This document shows positions 48,509-61,606 of a DNA stretch of 64,000 bases, in pieces. The stretch lies in NCBI RefSeq assembly GCF_009870125.1, contig NC_046683.1:52901869-52965868 (forward strand), read 5' to 3'. The translations under genes and the position numbers were made by a program. The stretch is from Drosophila pseudoobscura (Eukaryota; Arthropoda; Insecta; Diptera; Drosophilidae). Each line of letters opens with the position of its first letter. Position 1 is the stretch's first letter. The notes under the pieces are model-generated. The model was not told the DNA's origin. It was given only the letters and a program-made list of their open reading frames with translations, and made no database searches.

Positions 48509-48534
48509 CCCCCCCCCCCCCCCCCCCCCCCCCC
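48509..48534. repeat. 26-base poly(C) tract
   Basis: An uninterrupted run of 26 C. Long C homopolymers are rare in fly DNA and prone to length error; others of 10-13 lie near 47447, 48185 and 62923. Confidence 0.9.
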
Positions 48535-48801
48535 TTCGGTACGTGGCAGGCGGGTCAGAGGCAAGGTGCGTTCCGCATATGAATGTGTGACATGTTTGTC
48601 GAAAATGTTCAAAGTTGTTTGGCTCTCTGTCGTTTTTCGTTGTTGTCGCGCATTGCCTGATGGAAATGGAAATGGGAGCGGGGAACGGAGGGGCAGGGAG
48701 GGGAGGGGAGTGGTGTGGTGTGGTGTGGAGGCTAGGTGTTTGGCTTGCCAGTGCAGGCCAAGTTGCGCCTAATGGCGTCGCGTGCGTTAACTTTTAGCGT
48801 C

Positions 48802-48839
<38 letters not shown>

Positions 48840-50770
48840 TATGCCGTGTTTGCCTAACTGCACATGACAGTTGCTGGGCATTAGCCCGATCCAATTTGGC
48901 AGTCGCTGCGCCTCAACATCCACTGTCCATTGTGGGAACGGAATGACCCGGAGCACTCGGTTGACACCTATTTGGCTTGGCTTGGCTTGGTTTGGTTTGG
49001 TTTGGGGATGGCCACGGGGCTGGGGGCCCTGCTTCTTTGCATTTAATTGCCCGAAACTCTGACAAGCCCCAGGGCCCGCATGTAGGCCCCCGCCCGGCGC
49101 ACCTCGGCGAGGGCTAATCGAAAGCGTTTTTACTTTCATTTCCGTTTCCATTTCGGTTGACATTAGTTGCAGGTAACCTTCGTCTCTCTCTCTCTCTCTC
49201 TTGAACCAATTATGTCTGCTCTCTGGGCCTGGGGTTGGGGCTGGGCCTTGAGGTTGGGGTTGGGGCTGGCTAACGATCCAATTAGGACCATGGGCCATGG
49301 CAGGAGGTTCGCTGGAGTTGTGTTAATAATGAGGTGGTTAGCCATACGAAGGATCTGCCGATTCGGGTCTCTTAGTGCTACCAGAAAGGACCCATATTCC
49401 ACTAGCCACTAAAGTGCCCCGCCTGAGATACTTTACCTTTAGAGATACTTTTTCATCTGACGACTGGCAGCGCGACTTTCTTCTGGAAAAAAAAGGAGAA
49501 ACAGAGAACGTTAACAAAATGATATTTGCACACAGCTTGAAGGGGGGCTGGTTGGTCCCATGTATTATGGGGATTGGTGGCAGTCAGTCCCACAAGTCCC
49601 ACGAGTCCTGCCAGCGCTTCCATCGTCCTGGCCCGAATTCAAGTACAACGCTGCAAGGCTGCAAGGCTGTCGGTAAACAATTGCGGGGCTCAATGAAGAT
49701 TGACGAGGAACATGCACTGCCCCCCCCCACACTCCACCCCCACCCCACCAGTGTCCACCCAATTCGGATTCCATTTCAGATTCCGGTTGTGGCTGGAGCT
49801 CCATCCCGAAGACGTTTTAATGTAATCCCATAAGATAGGAGGCAAAGTGCAAGGACTGCGGCAGCACCACCTACACGGGACAAATTACATTGCCATTTCC
49901 ACGTTTCACTCATCCGTGCAGGGCGCTCCCTCGTCCGCTTCCAGCTGCTCTCCGGCTCTCCTGCTCTCCGGCTCTCGTGCTCTGCTCTTAAGTGCTCGAA
50001 AGCGCATAGTTCGGTGGCGCTGTGCCGCCGCCGGGGCGCATACGAGCAGGAGTAAGTGTAATCAACATGCAAGCCGAACAATGCCCTACCAGGACCAGCA
50101 CCAGGACCAGAGGTATGCCTCACGTATCCCTGGCTGGACGGGCGCCTGGAGTGGCGTTCAAAACGAATTTGCCACAGCACTTGAGCGCTCAACAATCCGT
50201 TGTGGAGGACAGGGACAAGCATGACGATGAGCATGAGCATGAGGACCACGACCACGACCAGTACCAGGACCAAGACCCGGACCACGACCACGACCGAGCA
50301 TGGCCATGTATGAGGTAGCGTTGCAGCGATAATAATGACGGCGAAAACAATTGCAACAACGGTAAACAAGAATTCGCTCGACACGCTCGACACTTGAGGC
50401 ACGGGACGACGAGGACGAGGACGACGCCTCCTGGCCGGGATCTGCCATTCCGTGGCAGCAGTGGCACGCAATCACGCGCATTCGCGCGGCTATGGCCGTG
50501 GCTGCCACACCGGCCGGGGGGTGGTGGTGCTGGTGGTTGCAGTCTCGGGCTCTGCTCGGAGATTGTTGTTGTGTAATAAGCATTAATGGGGTGCTCTCCG
50601 GGATTGCCGTTACCGTTGCCGTTGCCGTTGCCCTTACCATTACCGTTACCGTTACCTATTCATCCCGAACGTTGTTATTGTTTATCTGTCAACATGCAAC
50701 GACGTCGTCATCGTCATCGTCGACGGCTGCTGCACAAACACTCGTATCGTATCGTATCGTATCGGATCAT

Positions 50771-52260
50771 CCGTACAGTGGGACGAGGACCAAGGAAATG
50801 TGAAAGCGGAGGGGTCCTGTATATGTTTTCTCCATTGGAGATACCACTTCATCTATGGTTTTCCTTCCAAAGCCGCTGAAGAAGCTTCTTTAAAGTATTG
50901 TCCAAAAGATTTATCGATTTATATCGATAACATATTTAAAATTCAGGACTTAACACGACTATTTTATCCCCCGATGTATGTATCTTTTATCATTACTTAT
51001 TGGCTTTGTATATCCGCTCAAAAGGAATCCTTGGATGGAGCTGGGGGCTCCCCTCGCATCCCTGAATTCCTAAAATCTATCAAATATCCATATTATCGAT
51101 AGATTGAACTGTTCTCCGAACCGCTTCCTAATTGCAATAATCATTCCATCTGTTTGTCCATCATCGGCCCACTGTGCCACCGTCATCGTCGTCATCCTCG
51201 TCCTCATCATCCGCATTGTCGTAGTCATCCCCGAAGCCATCAACGTGCCACGTTGCAGATGATGTTGAGGAAGATGATGATGATGATGATGATGATGCCA
51301 GCGTGGCAGCGCCAGCCAGCGAGAGACAGAGAGAAAGAGATAGGGAGATAGGGAGCAAGAGGGAGAGGGAGAGAGCGCGTGTGAGAAATCATCTTTTTAA
51401 TTTTCACAATCAAATGTTTCTGTTATTATTTTTTCCACTCGACTACCACATTTTCCGAGCCGACCCGAGCCGAGCTGAGCCGAGCTGGAGGCTACGGAGC
51501 GGAGCAGCTGTCCGGAATTGAAACGGGGTGGCACGGGTGTCGAGTGGCAGACTGGCTAAGCGGCAGAGCGGCAGAGATGAGAGACGGAAGAGGGAGTCCC
51601 AGTCTCTGCCACTCTGCCACTCAGAGACTCGAGTTTTGTTTTGTGGTTTATTACACGCAAATAAATTACATTTATGTTTGTTTCCATTTCCATGCAGTCA
51701 CCACAAGCTAGGGATGGCACTCATGGCCGATATTTGTACATTTTGGACCAGCGAATGATGCGATAGTTACGATAGGTCAAAGGACACAGGAGAAGAGTAA
51801 GCAAAATATACGAGAAAGTAAAGATATAGGCGTTAGATGCTTACATTATGGCACAACCCCTTCGGTAGTGCGCTAACCCCGGCTCACTTGCCTCGGAGTA
51901 TCGGATACATACGATATCATTCCGAATACAAGCCTGACACTCGTCTGATTCGTGCCTTCACCGCCCATCTCTAGCAGCCACTACTTTGGCACATTTGTTT
52001 CCATTTCGACTGTAATTTTTCCAATGCAATTTTCCCATACACTTTTCACGTTTCCCACTCCCCTCCCCAATCCGTAGAGCAGCTCTAATCACACCACCCC
52101 CCCTCCCCCCTTCGCCCCGGGCAGCGCTTGTCCGTTCCCCGATACGAGTACGAGTAGTACCCGATTGTTTGCTGCTCTTTATTAATTTGATCATTTCATG
52201 ATTGCCTTTTGTTGCTGTTTCTTTTGTTGTAATTAACCTTTTGTCTCTGTCGCTGGTCCC

Positions 52261-52292
<32 letters not shown>

Positions 52293-52950
52293 TGTGTCCC
52301 TGTTTCTGTGTTGCTGTCTCTGGTTCGGTGTTCATTTTTTGGTGCTTTGGTCTATTTTTGTCCCATGGCCCCGGTCAAAAGGTCTGACAGATCCCATGCT
52401 CCCACCGTCCGTCCCATTGTCCCGTATTCCCATTGTATTTAGTGACATCAATACAACACCATCTCCCCCGTCCCCGTCCCCGTTCACATTCCCTTTCCCA
52501 TTCCCGATTCCCGGCTGAACCTTAAGTTTTGACCATACCCCTCCCCCTCCCGCTGCTGCTGCTACTGGATGTTCGGCTCTCTCCCTCTCTCTGTCTCTCT
52601 GTCTCTCTTTGGTGCCCAGATGGACTCTACTCTGCTTAATATGGTAATTATGCACTTGACATTTGACGAGGGCTGCCCCGCCCCCACCTTCAGCACGACT
52701 TTCATTATCCACGTCCAACAAATTATTACATAACCCCTTCGGCAGGGCGAAGAGAGAGTGCTCACCGTTTGGGTCCTGTCCTGCTTCCTGCTTCCTAATT
52801 ACTCATACTCGTAATTGTGGCAGGCGGTGTCTCGTGCTCGACTTGGAAAAAGAGTTAATTGGAATTGAAGCCGTGAAGCCGTGAAGCCAGTGCCTTTTCA
52901 TTCCGTCCTCACAGTTTTCGTTTTCGTTTTGCATTTACTGTGGATGATGG
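50771..52950. other. Intergenic
   Basis: It has an AT-rich island (50880-51110) with two ATCGATT/TATCGATA palindromic sites and a 100-codon frame without known relatives. GAT/ATG units (51258-51297) and CT runs (52255-52292) follow. Nothing certain. Confidence 0.4.
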
Positions 52951-52962
52951 ATTTTAGCTTTG

Positions 52963-53225
52963 CCTGCGATCCACTCTCGCTCTCTCTCTGAAGCACTCTC
53001 TCTCCCGTAAGCTCACAATCTCGCCTAAGCTCACTCACTTCCTTTGCCTGTGTCCATGTGATGCGATGCTTTGCTTGCGATCCACTCCACTCTCTCTCTC
53101 TTTCTGAAGCACTCTCTCGCCTAAGCTCACTCTCTTCCTTTGCCTGCATTTACTGTGGACTTTAGAATTTAGCTTCGCCTGCGATCCACTCTCTCTCTCT
53201 CCCTCTGAAGCTCTCTCACGCCTGT
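52963..53225. repeat. Minisatellite, about three ~100-bp copies
   Basis: A unit made of CCTGCGATCCACTCTC, a CT run, GAAGCACTCTCTC, CTAAGCTCACTC and CTTCCTTTGCCTG recurs at about 52964, 53068 and 53178 with 10-20 percent divergence. In minus-strand frames it yields repeated Arg/Glu/Ser-rich peptides, which I regard as non-coding. Confidence 0.75.
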
Positions 53226-56200
53226 GCCTATTCCATGCCACGACATGTACGAATATTTTCGCAATTCTGTCGAACTTCGATATCGAATTGCCAGAGACTA
53301 GAGCATCCGATGGCTTATCTCTTTATCTATAGATCCCACCAGCTTTCGATGTGCTTTGCTATAGAGGGAGGAGGCAGCATACCTTCCCCACTTCCTTGCC
53401 AGAGAAAGACAAAAAAAAAGGAGGAAAAACAGTGAAGAGGGAACCCAAATTAGGAAATTGAGAAAATGTGACAGTTTAATCCCGTTTCTGCTTGCCCCGA
53501 GACCCACTCCTTGGCCTCTTTGATACTCTGGCCTATTACCAATTCGACTGCTAGAAAATTCATTGAGAAAATTCACGCATGCGAAGTATTGAAAAACATT
53601 TTCCGCGAAGCTTGGGAAATGCCTTGAACCGGGCGAGGGACAGGGACGGGGACCGGGACCGGGCTCCGTCTTAATTTATTTATTTATAAGCGCATTTATT
53701 CCTTGCTCAACGCATTATATTCGTATATAAATTTACATTAACATTTTCTCGCATCATTTCACAGAGGAGTGGGGGGAGGTGGGGGGTGGGGAGACAGAGA
53801 GCAGAGAGCAGAGGGCAGAGGGCAGAGAGAAGCATTAACAGCCGGGGAAAAACCAAATGAAACTCATTAAAATTTTACGAACTTGATGTTCGGGAGCAGT
53901 TTTTCTCTTTTTATGGGTTCCGTTGCGTATTTTCCTTTTTGCCCCAGCACTTTGCCTAATTTCGGGGGGCCGACCGGGCCTACGACAGAAACAGAGACAG
54001 AAACAGAGACAGAGACGTCAAGGACCAAAAAGACATTTCAAATTTTGATCACGTTACGTTTTTTAATTGTTCCCCTGCGGCGCGCTCATTAAAAACGCCC
54101 CACCCCCGCCCCCGCACCCCCCCGCACCACCCGCACATTCCATGGCCCCGCACTCGTAATTGAGACCTCGAGAGTTCTAGCTTTTCTCCGGCAAAAAAAG
54201 AAAGATTCTTCCATCTTCGTGTTGCCAGTGTTTCCTCATTTAAATTGAGCAGAAAATATTTTAAAGTTTTATTGACTTTCTCCTCGATTTCAAGGCATTT
54301 CTCATGAGGAGATTTTTACGACAAATGCTTATCTTCTCAGACCCCCCGACCCCCAGACTCCCCCCCGACCACCAGCTGCCATTCCCCCGGAGCTCCTTGA
54401 GTTTCGGGTTGCCACGTCAGCTACTCGGAAATTAGCTTGCAGCAATTTAAATGTTGTAAAAAAATATAAATAACATGACGAAAGACGAAAGACGACACCC
54501 GAGAACCCAGAAAAACCCCAACACTCAACAGAAACAAGCTTTATGGCATTTGGCCTCGGGTTATTTGCCGAATTAAACTCAAGACGATTAAGCTGTTTGA
54601 GGCCCTGCGTCAGGACCAGAACCAGGAACGGGTCCGGGTCCGGGCATCTAATTATCCTTATTCGAATGGCCTATTAACCGGGATGAGTCGCTTTTAGCGC
54701 CCACATAAGCCCATTAGCCCAACACGACCCATAAAAGTCCGTATCGTGAAGGATCTTCCTCCTCATTGCTCATATTTTTAGATGCCAGTCGTTGATTGCT
54801 GATACCAATTTGATATTAATTTGTCAACTTTATTTAAGCATGGGCCCCCAGTTCCAGTTTCAGACAATTTTCCAAGTATGACATCAATGATTGCTCGCAA
54901 AACTCCGGGTACTTGCCGTTATTCGAACCATTTCAAAGGATCTTTTATTGAGATATAATTGGGTTGTATTATTTGGTGAAATACTAGGGTTCCTGGAATA
55001 CTAGGGTTTTCCGCTGGCATTCCTTGAGACTTCCTTAAAGTTTCGCTCTGGAACTGAAACCGCCTAATCCATAATCGATAGGGGAAACATCTGTTCCGTG
55101 TTCCCAGCCCCCAACTAGATATCTCATTAAAGTCCCCACCTGCACCGCACTGCTAATTAGCCATTTGCATATCAACTGGGGGGGCGCCACAGATGTCCGG
55201 GGCCATAACATCAAAGCCAAGTCTCCGCCGGACGACAAATCGAGTCCAAGAGTTATGCACTATGCACGTGACTGGGCCTCCACTGACTCCCACTTAGAGT
55301 GGAGTGGAGTGGAGTCGAGTGGAGTCGAGTGGAGTCGAGTGGAGTGTCCAGGGGCACGGGCACGGGCACGGACACGGACACGGAAGCGATTTATTAGATT
55401 TTCATTAAACAAACAAAGCGTCCAGCGCATTTAATTGCTTAATTTATTAATAAACAAGGACGGAGAGCGGTAGAGCGGGAGAGCGGTGGGGCGGGATCTA
55501 GAGCAGCTGCTGCCATCGGTAAGAGGAGGAAGGGGGGCAAGGGTGGGGCGGGGGGGAGGGGAATACCGACTCAAATTAGTTTTTCATCACGAAAATTATG
55601 CCGAAGACGGAACGTCAATTTGGCACGCCCCAAAACGAGATTCCGCCCAACACGAATACAAAGCCAACAAAATACGTACAATAATGAGGCAACGCAGCCA
55701 GGGGAGGGGGCCGAAAAGGGGGAGGGGGGGCAAGGCAAGTCCTTTGGGTAAATTAACACTCTTTGATTAGCCTCTCCCCCCACCCCCACCGCCCACAACA
55801 TTGCCTCGTGCCTGGTCCCGAAAAAACAAAAACGCTCTTATTACGTATACGCCATGTTGGCAGTCAATCAATGGACACTTGAGCACCGCCTCGAAGCCCG
55901 CCCCTCGGCCCCCCCCGGCTCCCACTCAAGTCCCTGGCTGCCGTCAACCCGGATGCTGGCTTATGCCTCCTCCATTGTTGCTGTATGCTCACCCCCCTCC
56001 CATCTCCATCTCCGCCGCTCCACCATCGTCCTGGTGCGCCTCTGTGTGTTGTCAGGCCCAGGCGGAAAGTTACGCAATTTTTGCTTATTATTTTCATAAT
56101 CAATATTCAATTTAGACGAAACACTTGCCAGTCAACGTGGAAGCTGTTTTCCTCCTCATATTTCCTCCTGCTGCTGCTGCTGCTGCTGTCGAAATGGCTT

Positions 56201-59200
56201 CAAAGGATGTGCTCGTACTCGGGGATGGATGGCTGGCTGGCTGGCTGGCTGAAGGGAGGGATTGCTGTGTGTGTGTGCCGCACAGTGTGGCAAGTTTCAG
56301 TGTTATTCTCCCTCGAATTCAGACCTATTCTAATACGATCTTGGCCCACAAAAGGAGTTTTGGGAATCCCCTTTCTTCCGCATTGAAATGGAGTTTAGGG
56401 CTGGGGTTAGCCCCAAACATTTCCATGTGCCAGTCGTTGCCCAGTGTGCCGGCTTAGAGCAGTTTGCGCAAATTTCCCTGGAGGCAGGCACTGGCAGAGG
56501 CCGACCGACCGACCGACCGACTGACTGACTGACAGACGGAGGCGGCAACATTTTGCATTGAACTTATAATTAAACATGGATAACGTGGAAAATGTGGCAA
56601 ATGTGGCAGCAACACAGCAGTAGGGTGGCAGGGACGAGATCAAATTGAAAAAGTTACTTTGCATTCGATTGAAGTGGCAGCACGCATAATCGGGCGGCCA
56701 TCAAGGGGCGGGGGCGGGGGCGGCGGCGGGGATCATTTCATTTGCTGGATCAACAGCTCGAGGCATATATCCTGCAATGCTGTGTGCGTAATATTTTTCT
56801 CATTTACACTTGGTTGCATGCCCAGTCCCGGTGGCAAGTCCTGGCCCAAGTAATTGACCAATATGTACAAGGACCATGGCAACAACAGCCCCCAACGGAG
56901 TGCTTTCATCACTGGAGCTTATGAAACTTTTGATTGGCAGGACTGCTCGGACTCCTCGGACTCCTCGGACTGGCGACGGCCGAGCGTCAAATGAATGAAA
57001 TGCGAGTGCCCGAGAGTTAACTAGTTTCAGATACACAAGGACCCATAAACACACAGATACAGATACAGATACAGTTGCGGATGCGGAATGGGAATACGAA
57101 GCGACATTCATTAGCATTAATAAACATTTTGTATGCTGGCCCTTTGGCTCCTGGGAACACCCCCCCATGCAGGCTCCAGATTATGGCAATCATTCGCCAT
57201 CGAAGTTTTCACCAAGTGAGGCTGCGAAATGAATGAAATTGTATCAAGCAAGTTGATTAGAAATGCCCGAAGGCACACAGAGAGACACCAGCTGACAGGG
57301 CAGGCCCCACACCCGAGCACTGGAGAGTCCACTTGGCGGTTGTCAAGGATAGTTTTGGCATTAATTGAAATCAACTGGCCCCTGGAAAAGAGTCTGTAAA
57401 ACTATCAGACTATTTGTCAGAGGGAAACCCCTTTGCCCCCGTCGTGTCAGCACTTTGAACAGATGATTCTGTTGTTCTGTTGACTCTGCCACAGCTATGA
57501 TAAGTGGCGGCCGGCCGAAGGCCATGCATCAGTGGCATGGCTGTGCCCTGTGTAAATTACTTTCAGTGTTAATGAATGCTTAGACCAGCAACTTCCTTGG
57601 GACTTTACCTATACCTATACCTACTCGTAAAAACAATGGCATAAATCTCAGAGAGATGGGGCCGCCCCCCCGCCATCGCCATCGCCATCGCCATCGCTGA
57701 GCTTGTTTTTCGATAAATTTCGGGAAATGGCCCCCGAAAGCAAATTCAACACCCGAGCACAAGTGTAATTAATATTTCAGAGCCCAACATTTATCAACGG
57801 AAAAAACTAACCAAAATTTTTGGAAAGTTGCCTGCAGAAGGCAGGCCCCAAACAATTAATGGCACACTCTAACTTTTGAGGCGTCCCCTCCAAGCCCCAC
57901 AAAGCAAAACAATAAAAGCCAACTCCAGCTTCAGCTCCAGCTCCAAGTCAAAGTCCAAGTCGAAGAGTCGAAGAGTTGGAGTTGGGGGGTGGGGGGGAGG
58001 CAGAGATGACTTGGGGGAATTCGTAAACGGAGGCGTTGGCCAGAGCTGCCCGTCGAACCGATAGACAATCGCGGCTCACCGCAAAACACGGTAGCTGCTA
58101 CACCCCGTTCCCCCCCCGTTCCCCCCCCCCCCACCCGGACAGAGTGCATCCATATGTAAAGAGCTGTGGACCAGATTGTGGACCGGGACCGCGACCGGGG
58201 CAGGGCCGGGCCCATCGAAGCCAGCTGTGATTAGTGCAGCAATCATAAATTGACCAAAGGGTGAGGCTCTCGGCTCTCGGCTCTTGGCTCGCCTGTGGTT
58301 GCCCCGATATTAAGTTCACTTTTCGAGTGATTTACGAGCAAAGGTTTCTGGGATGAGATGTGCCCTACACTCGGCTCGTTGGGGGGGTTCAGTTTTACGA
58401 CTGGCCGAAGGATATACCATCCAAAGTATCACTCGGTGTCACTGTCGGCGAACAGGGCCAGGAAATTGCCAGAAGGGACCTATGCTGTATGTGCCGAGGT
58501 GCTCGAGAAACCTTCTTAGAGAGAAGAACCCCTAAGAGTTGATAATTTGTTGGGCAATCCCTTCGGCAGGCCAGCAGCCAAGCAGCTCAACCTGCAGTAA
58601 ATAACCCAACCAGTGTTCCTGCCTCTACCTCTACCCCTGCCTCTGCCTCTATTTCTACCTTCTACCCTAACCAGCCATCAATAAAACTCACGGGGCCCCG
58701 CAATTATAGCTGGGACCGACCGAGCAAGCACCACAATAACCAATAACACATCAGTTTCATTTTAGTCAGTTGGTCATTTATCTGCCTCTTGGCTCTTGCC
58801 TCTGCCTCTTGCCACTGCCTCTCGAAGAGTCTGAGAGGGTCTGATTCTTGGTCTTTGCTTTGTCCGTGGTCCGTGGTCCGGTGTCTGTCTACAGTCTCCT
58901 CTCCTGCCATCGCGGCTCTGTCTGTGGGTCTCGTGCGGTGTACGTACGTACTCTCGTATATCTTTAATGGCATATTCATCAGTCATTCGTGATAAAATCG
59001 GTGAGCGCACACACACTCTCTGTCTCTGTCTCTGTCTCTGAATCTTAGTCGGACTCGGACTCGGACTCTGAATCTGAATCTGAGTCTGTGGCTGAGTCTG
59101 GGTCTGGGCTTTTGTCTGGCTTTATATTCGTAGTCGTATTCGTATTCGTCTTCACCTTCGACTGGCTGCCAGAGACGCAGAGTCATTTAGTTAAGTGGCA

Positions 59201-60397
59201 GTTGATTGGAACCAGTCGGAGTCATCATCAGAGCATCAGAGCATCCACATCCACATCCACCACAAGCTGTGTCCCATTTAAATCTTTTGCTTTATGTGTA
59301 TCTGTATCTGTATCTGTATCTGCCTACGGATTTGGTTTTAGCATAATAATTTCTGGTCGAGCGGTCGACCGGTCGAGGCTTAACTCCCATTTACTTCCTA
59401 TCGATGATACCCTCACCCTCTCACCCCTCACCCTCTCACCCTCACCCGTTCCCCCCGTCTTGGCCGCTGTTGTTGCCCAAATTGCTGTCATTAATGAGTT
59501 ACAGATATTACACTTTTATAGCCGACAGACACGCTTATCCACTCTAATCGTGTTTGGCTGTCGCTCCGCCGTTGTCTTGTCTATTGATTCGTGGGCCCCA
59601 ACCACAGCACAGCACCGTCTCTTGTCTGTTGGCTCTTTCTTCTGGCCAACATCCAACCTACCAGCCTTCTCCTCCCCCCCTCTCCACGTAGCCACTTCTC
59701 TTGGCTACTGTTTGTTAATGATGACTTTTGTTGCTGGTGTTGTTGCAGCTATTGTTAAATGCCTTGCAGCAATGTCTTCGTCATCGGCTTGGCCCCTGCA
59801 CAGTGGTACACGAAATCAAGCCATCATAAAAGAAAGGAAAATACATGCTCTTCGACCATGAGGATCCACTGTGCAATGCGTTACCCTTCGTCATCGCCCA
59901 TCATCGTCATCATCTTCGTCACTCGTCATCGAAATCGAACTCAAGAAAAACGTCGGTGCTAGAGCTGGAGATGGGGCTGGAGATGGGGCTGAAGATGGGG
60001 CTCTGGCTCTGGCTCTGGCTGTGGCTCTCCAGTCGCCAAGTCTTTAGCTCTTCAATCGATTTCGTGGCTACCGTTTTTTTTTCATTTTTTTTTTTTTTTT
60101 TTTTTTCTTTTCCTTTCTAGTTCATCCAATTTTGAGTTTCGTTGTGCTGCTGCCTGGGGCCCTGTCCGTGCTGGCTGGTCTTCTAATAGGCTTCTACTGT
60201 TGCGCTCTCCCCTCCGCTCCCCACTGCTCCCCACCGCTCCCCACCGCTCTGCTGTGTCCGCGTCCGTGTTCTGTTGTTTTTCTCGGGTCGTCTGACTTTC
60301 TGCCTGATTGATTTTCAGCTTATGGATCTAGTTACGTACATTGGTTCTGTTCTTAGTCGGTTCGCGCATTATCTACATTGTTGCTCTCTGGCTGGAG

Positions 60398-60428
<31 letters not shown>

Positions 60429-61113
60429 TGGTACTGGTGCTGGAGCCGAAGCCGGACCCGTTGTCTTGGCTGATTCCTTTAAATTACTTTAATTGATGGC
60501 CTGCAATTGCCCGATGCAGAGGAGCAGAGCGGAGCGGAGTGGAGCGGGGGGGGCAGGTCCGAACCCCAGGCTGAATGGTTTCTTTTCATCGCACTCTGAT
60601 CACAATCTGTCGTGCATGAAATCGGTCTCCTCCTCCCATAGACCGTCGCTGCGGAGACCAGAGACCGGAGACCAGAGATCTGGTTGTGCTCCACTTTCGA
60701 GCAACGATCTAACACATTTTCCAATCTCCAATAGAGCGCATTTTTTGGGTTCAAACCGATTAAGTGATCTTGTCTACTTGACTGAGTTTTGATTTTGATT
60801 CTGATTCCTCCATCTCCCACTCCTCGTCTCTATCGCTCTCCCCGATTTTCAGCGCTTGAATTGACACGAGCAAAGCCAAGAATTATCATCGGATCGTATC
60901 GTATTGGATCGTATCGGATCGATTCGTAGCCCCCATTTGGGGCACAGCAATTTGAAGAAATATCTCTCGAGTGCTGCGGCAGGTTGGGGCTGGAAGCTCA
61001 AGTTTTGAGCCCCAAAGATAGGGAAATACTTTGGCCATCTGTTGGAACCAAAGAGCCAGAGAGTGGCGCAACCCTTCTATCATCTTCTATTGTTTCTCCA
61101 CGGAACAAAAACC
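53226..61113. other. Intergenic, simple repeats only
   Basis: Includes AGTGG/AGTCG pentamers (55296-55345), GCTG units (56163-56187), GGCT units (56230-56251), GACC then GACT units (56501-56532), CATCGC (57672-57697), CAGATA near 57056-57073, GAGCCA (60400-60428) and poly(T) (60074-60106). Long frames such as 59088-59861 have no ATG start and translate TCTGTA/GTCTCT repeats. I see nothing that qualifies as a gene. Confidence 0.4.
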
Positions 61114-61416
61114 ATGTGTGTACTTCCTTCAGAGCACTTTTCCAGCTCATTAAGCCCGGTGACTGAAGTCATCGCTCAGGACTCCCCTCGGATGACGACG
61201 CCTCATCTCAGCGAGCAGCTGTCAATGGAAGGGAATGGCATCCAGAGCCTGGTCAATGGTAGGCATATTGTGGTCGTAAATCAGGGCCCCACTCTGACAC
61301 CTTTTTGTCCACCGGCAAATGCGTCGACAAGTCGACAAGGCATCGCAAAAGTTAATAACATGATGCCAGGGGGCAGGGACACGGGGACGGGGACACAGGG
61401 GCAGGGCCACTTCTAA
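61114..61416 (+). CDS. Weak candidate: 100-codon frame, unrecognised
   Basis: ATG in a good context (AAAACCATG) opens 100 codons to TAA: MCVLPSEHFSSSLSPVTEVI..., then LSEQLSMEGNGIQSLVNG. The first 80 codons are not repeat-derived and look balanced, whereas the last 15 run into GGGACA repeats. A donor-like AATG|GTAGGC sits near 61257, so it could be a first exon. No domain is recognised. Confidence 0.2.
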   Translation: MCVLPSEHFSSSLSPVTEVIAQDSPRMTTPHLSEQLSMEGNGIQSLVNGRHIVVVNQGPTLTPFCPPANASTSRQGIAKVNNMMPGGRDTGTGTQGQGHF

Positions 61417-61573
61417 TTTGTGCCAATGAAAGGGATAATAAAACTGGAAATGAAACTGGAATTGGAAGTGGAAGTGGAAGCAGGGAGCAGGGAGCAGGGA
61501 GCGGAGCAGCAACTGTACCCAGGGTACAGGGCATACAAAACGCCGAGCAAGGACAAAGGCGAGGCGTAGAAGC

Positions 61574-61606
<33 letters not shown>

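Larger units (their letters stand above)
40300..50770. other. Long gene-poor stretch
   Basis: No gene I can support. It has many short arrays (ATTC 42201-42232, CCTGG units near 43927-43985, CA near 44164-44185, ATCCAC and CTCGTC units near 44855-45000, TCGTCG near 47680-47701 and 48102-48134, TGG/TG runs near 48710-48730 and 48805-48834, GGTTT units near 48974-49003, CGTATC at 50743-50764). A 220-codon ATG frame on the minus strand (45584-46246) is the longest but spans T-rich low-complexity sequence. Confidence 0.4.

Noticed and set aside
59088..59861. 257-codon plus-strand frame
   Set aside because: It begins with GTG, not ATG, and runs through TCTGAATCTG, TCTGTATCTG and CACCCTCTC repeats; composition follows the repeats.
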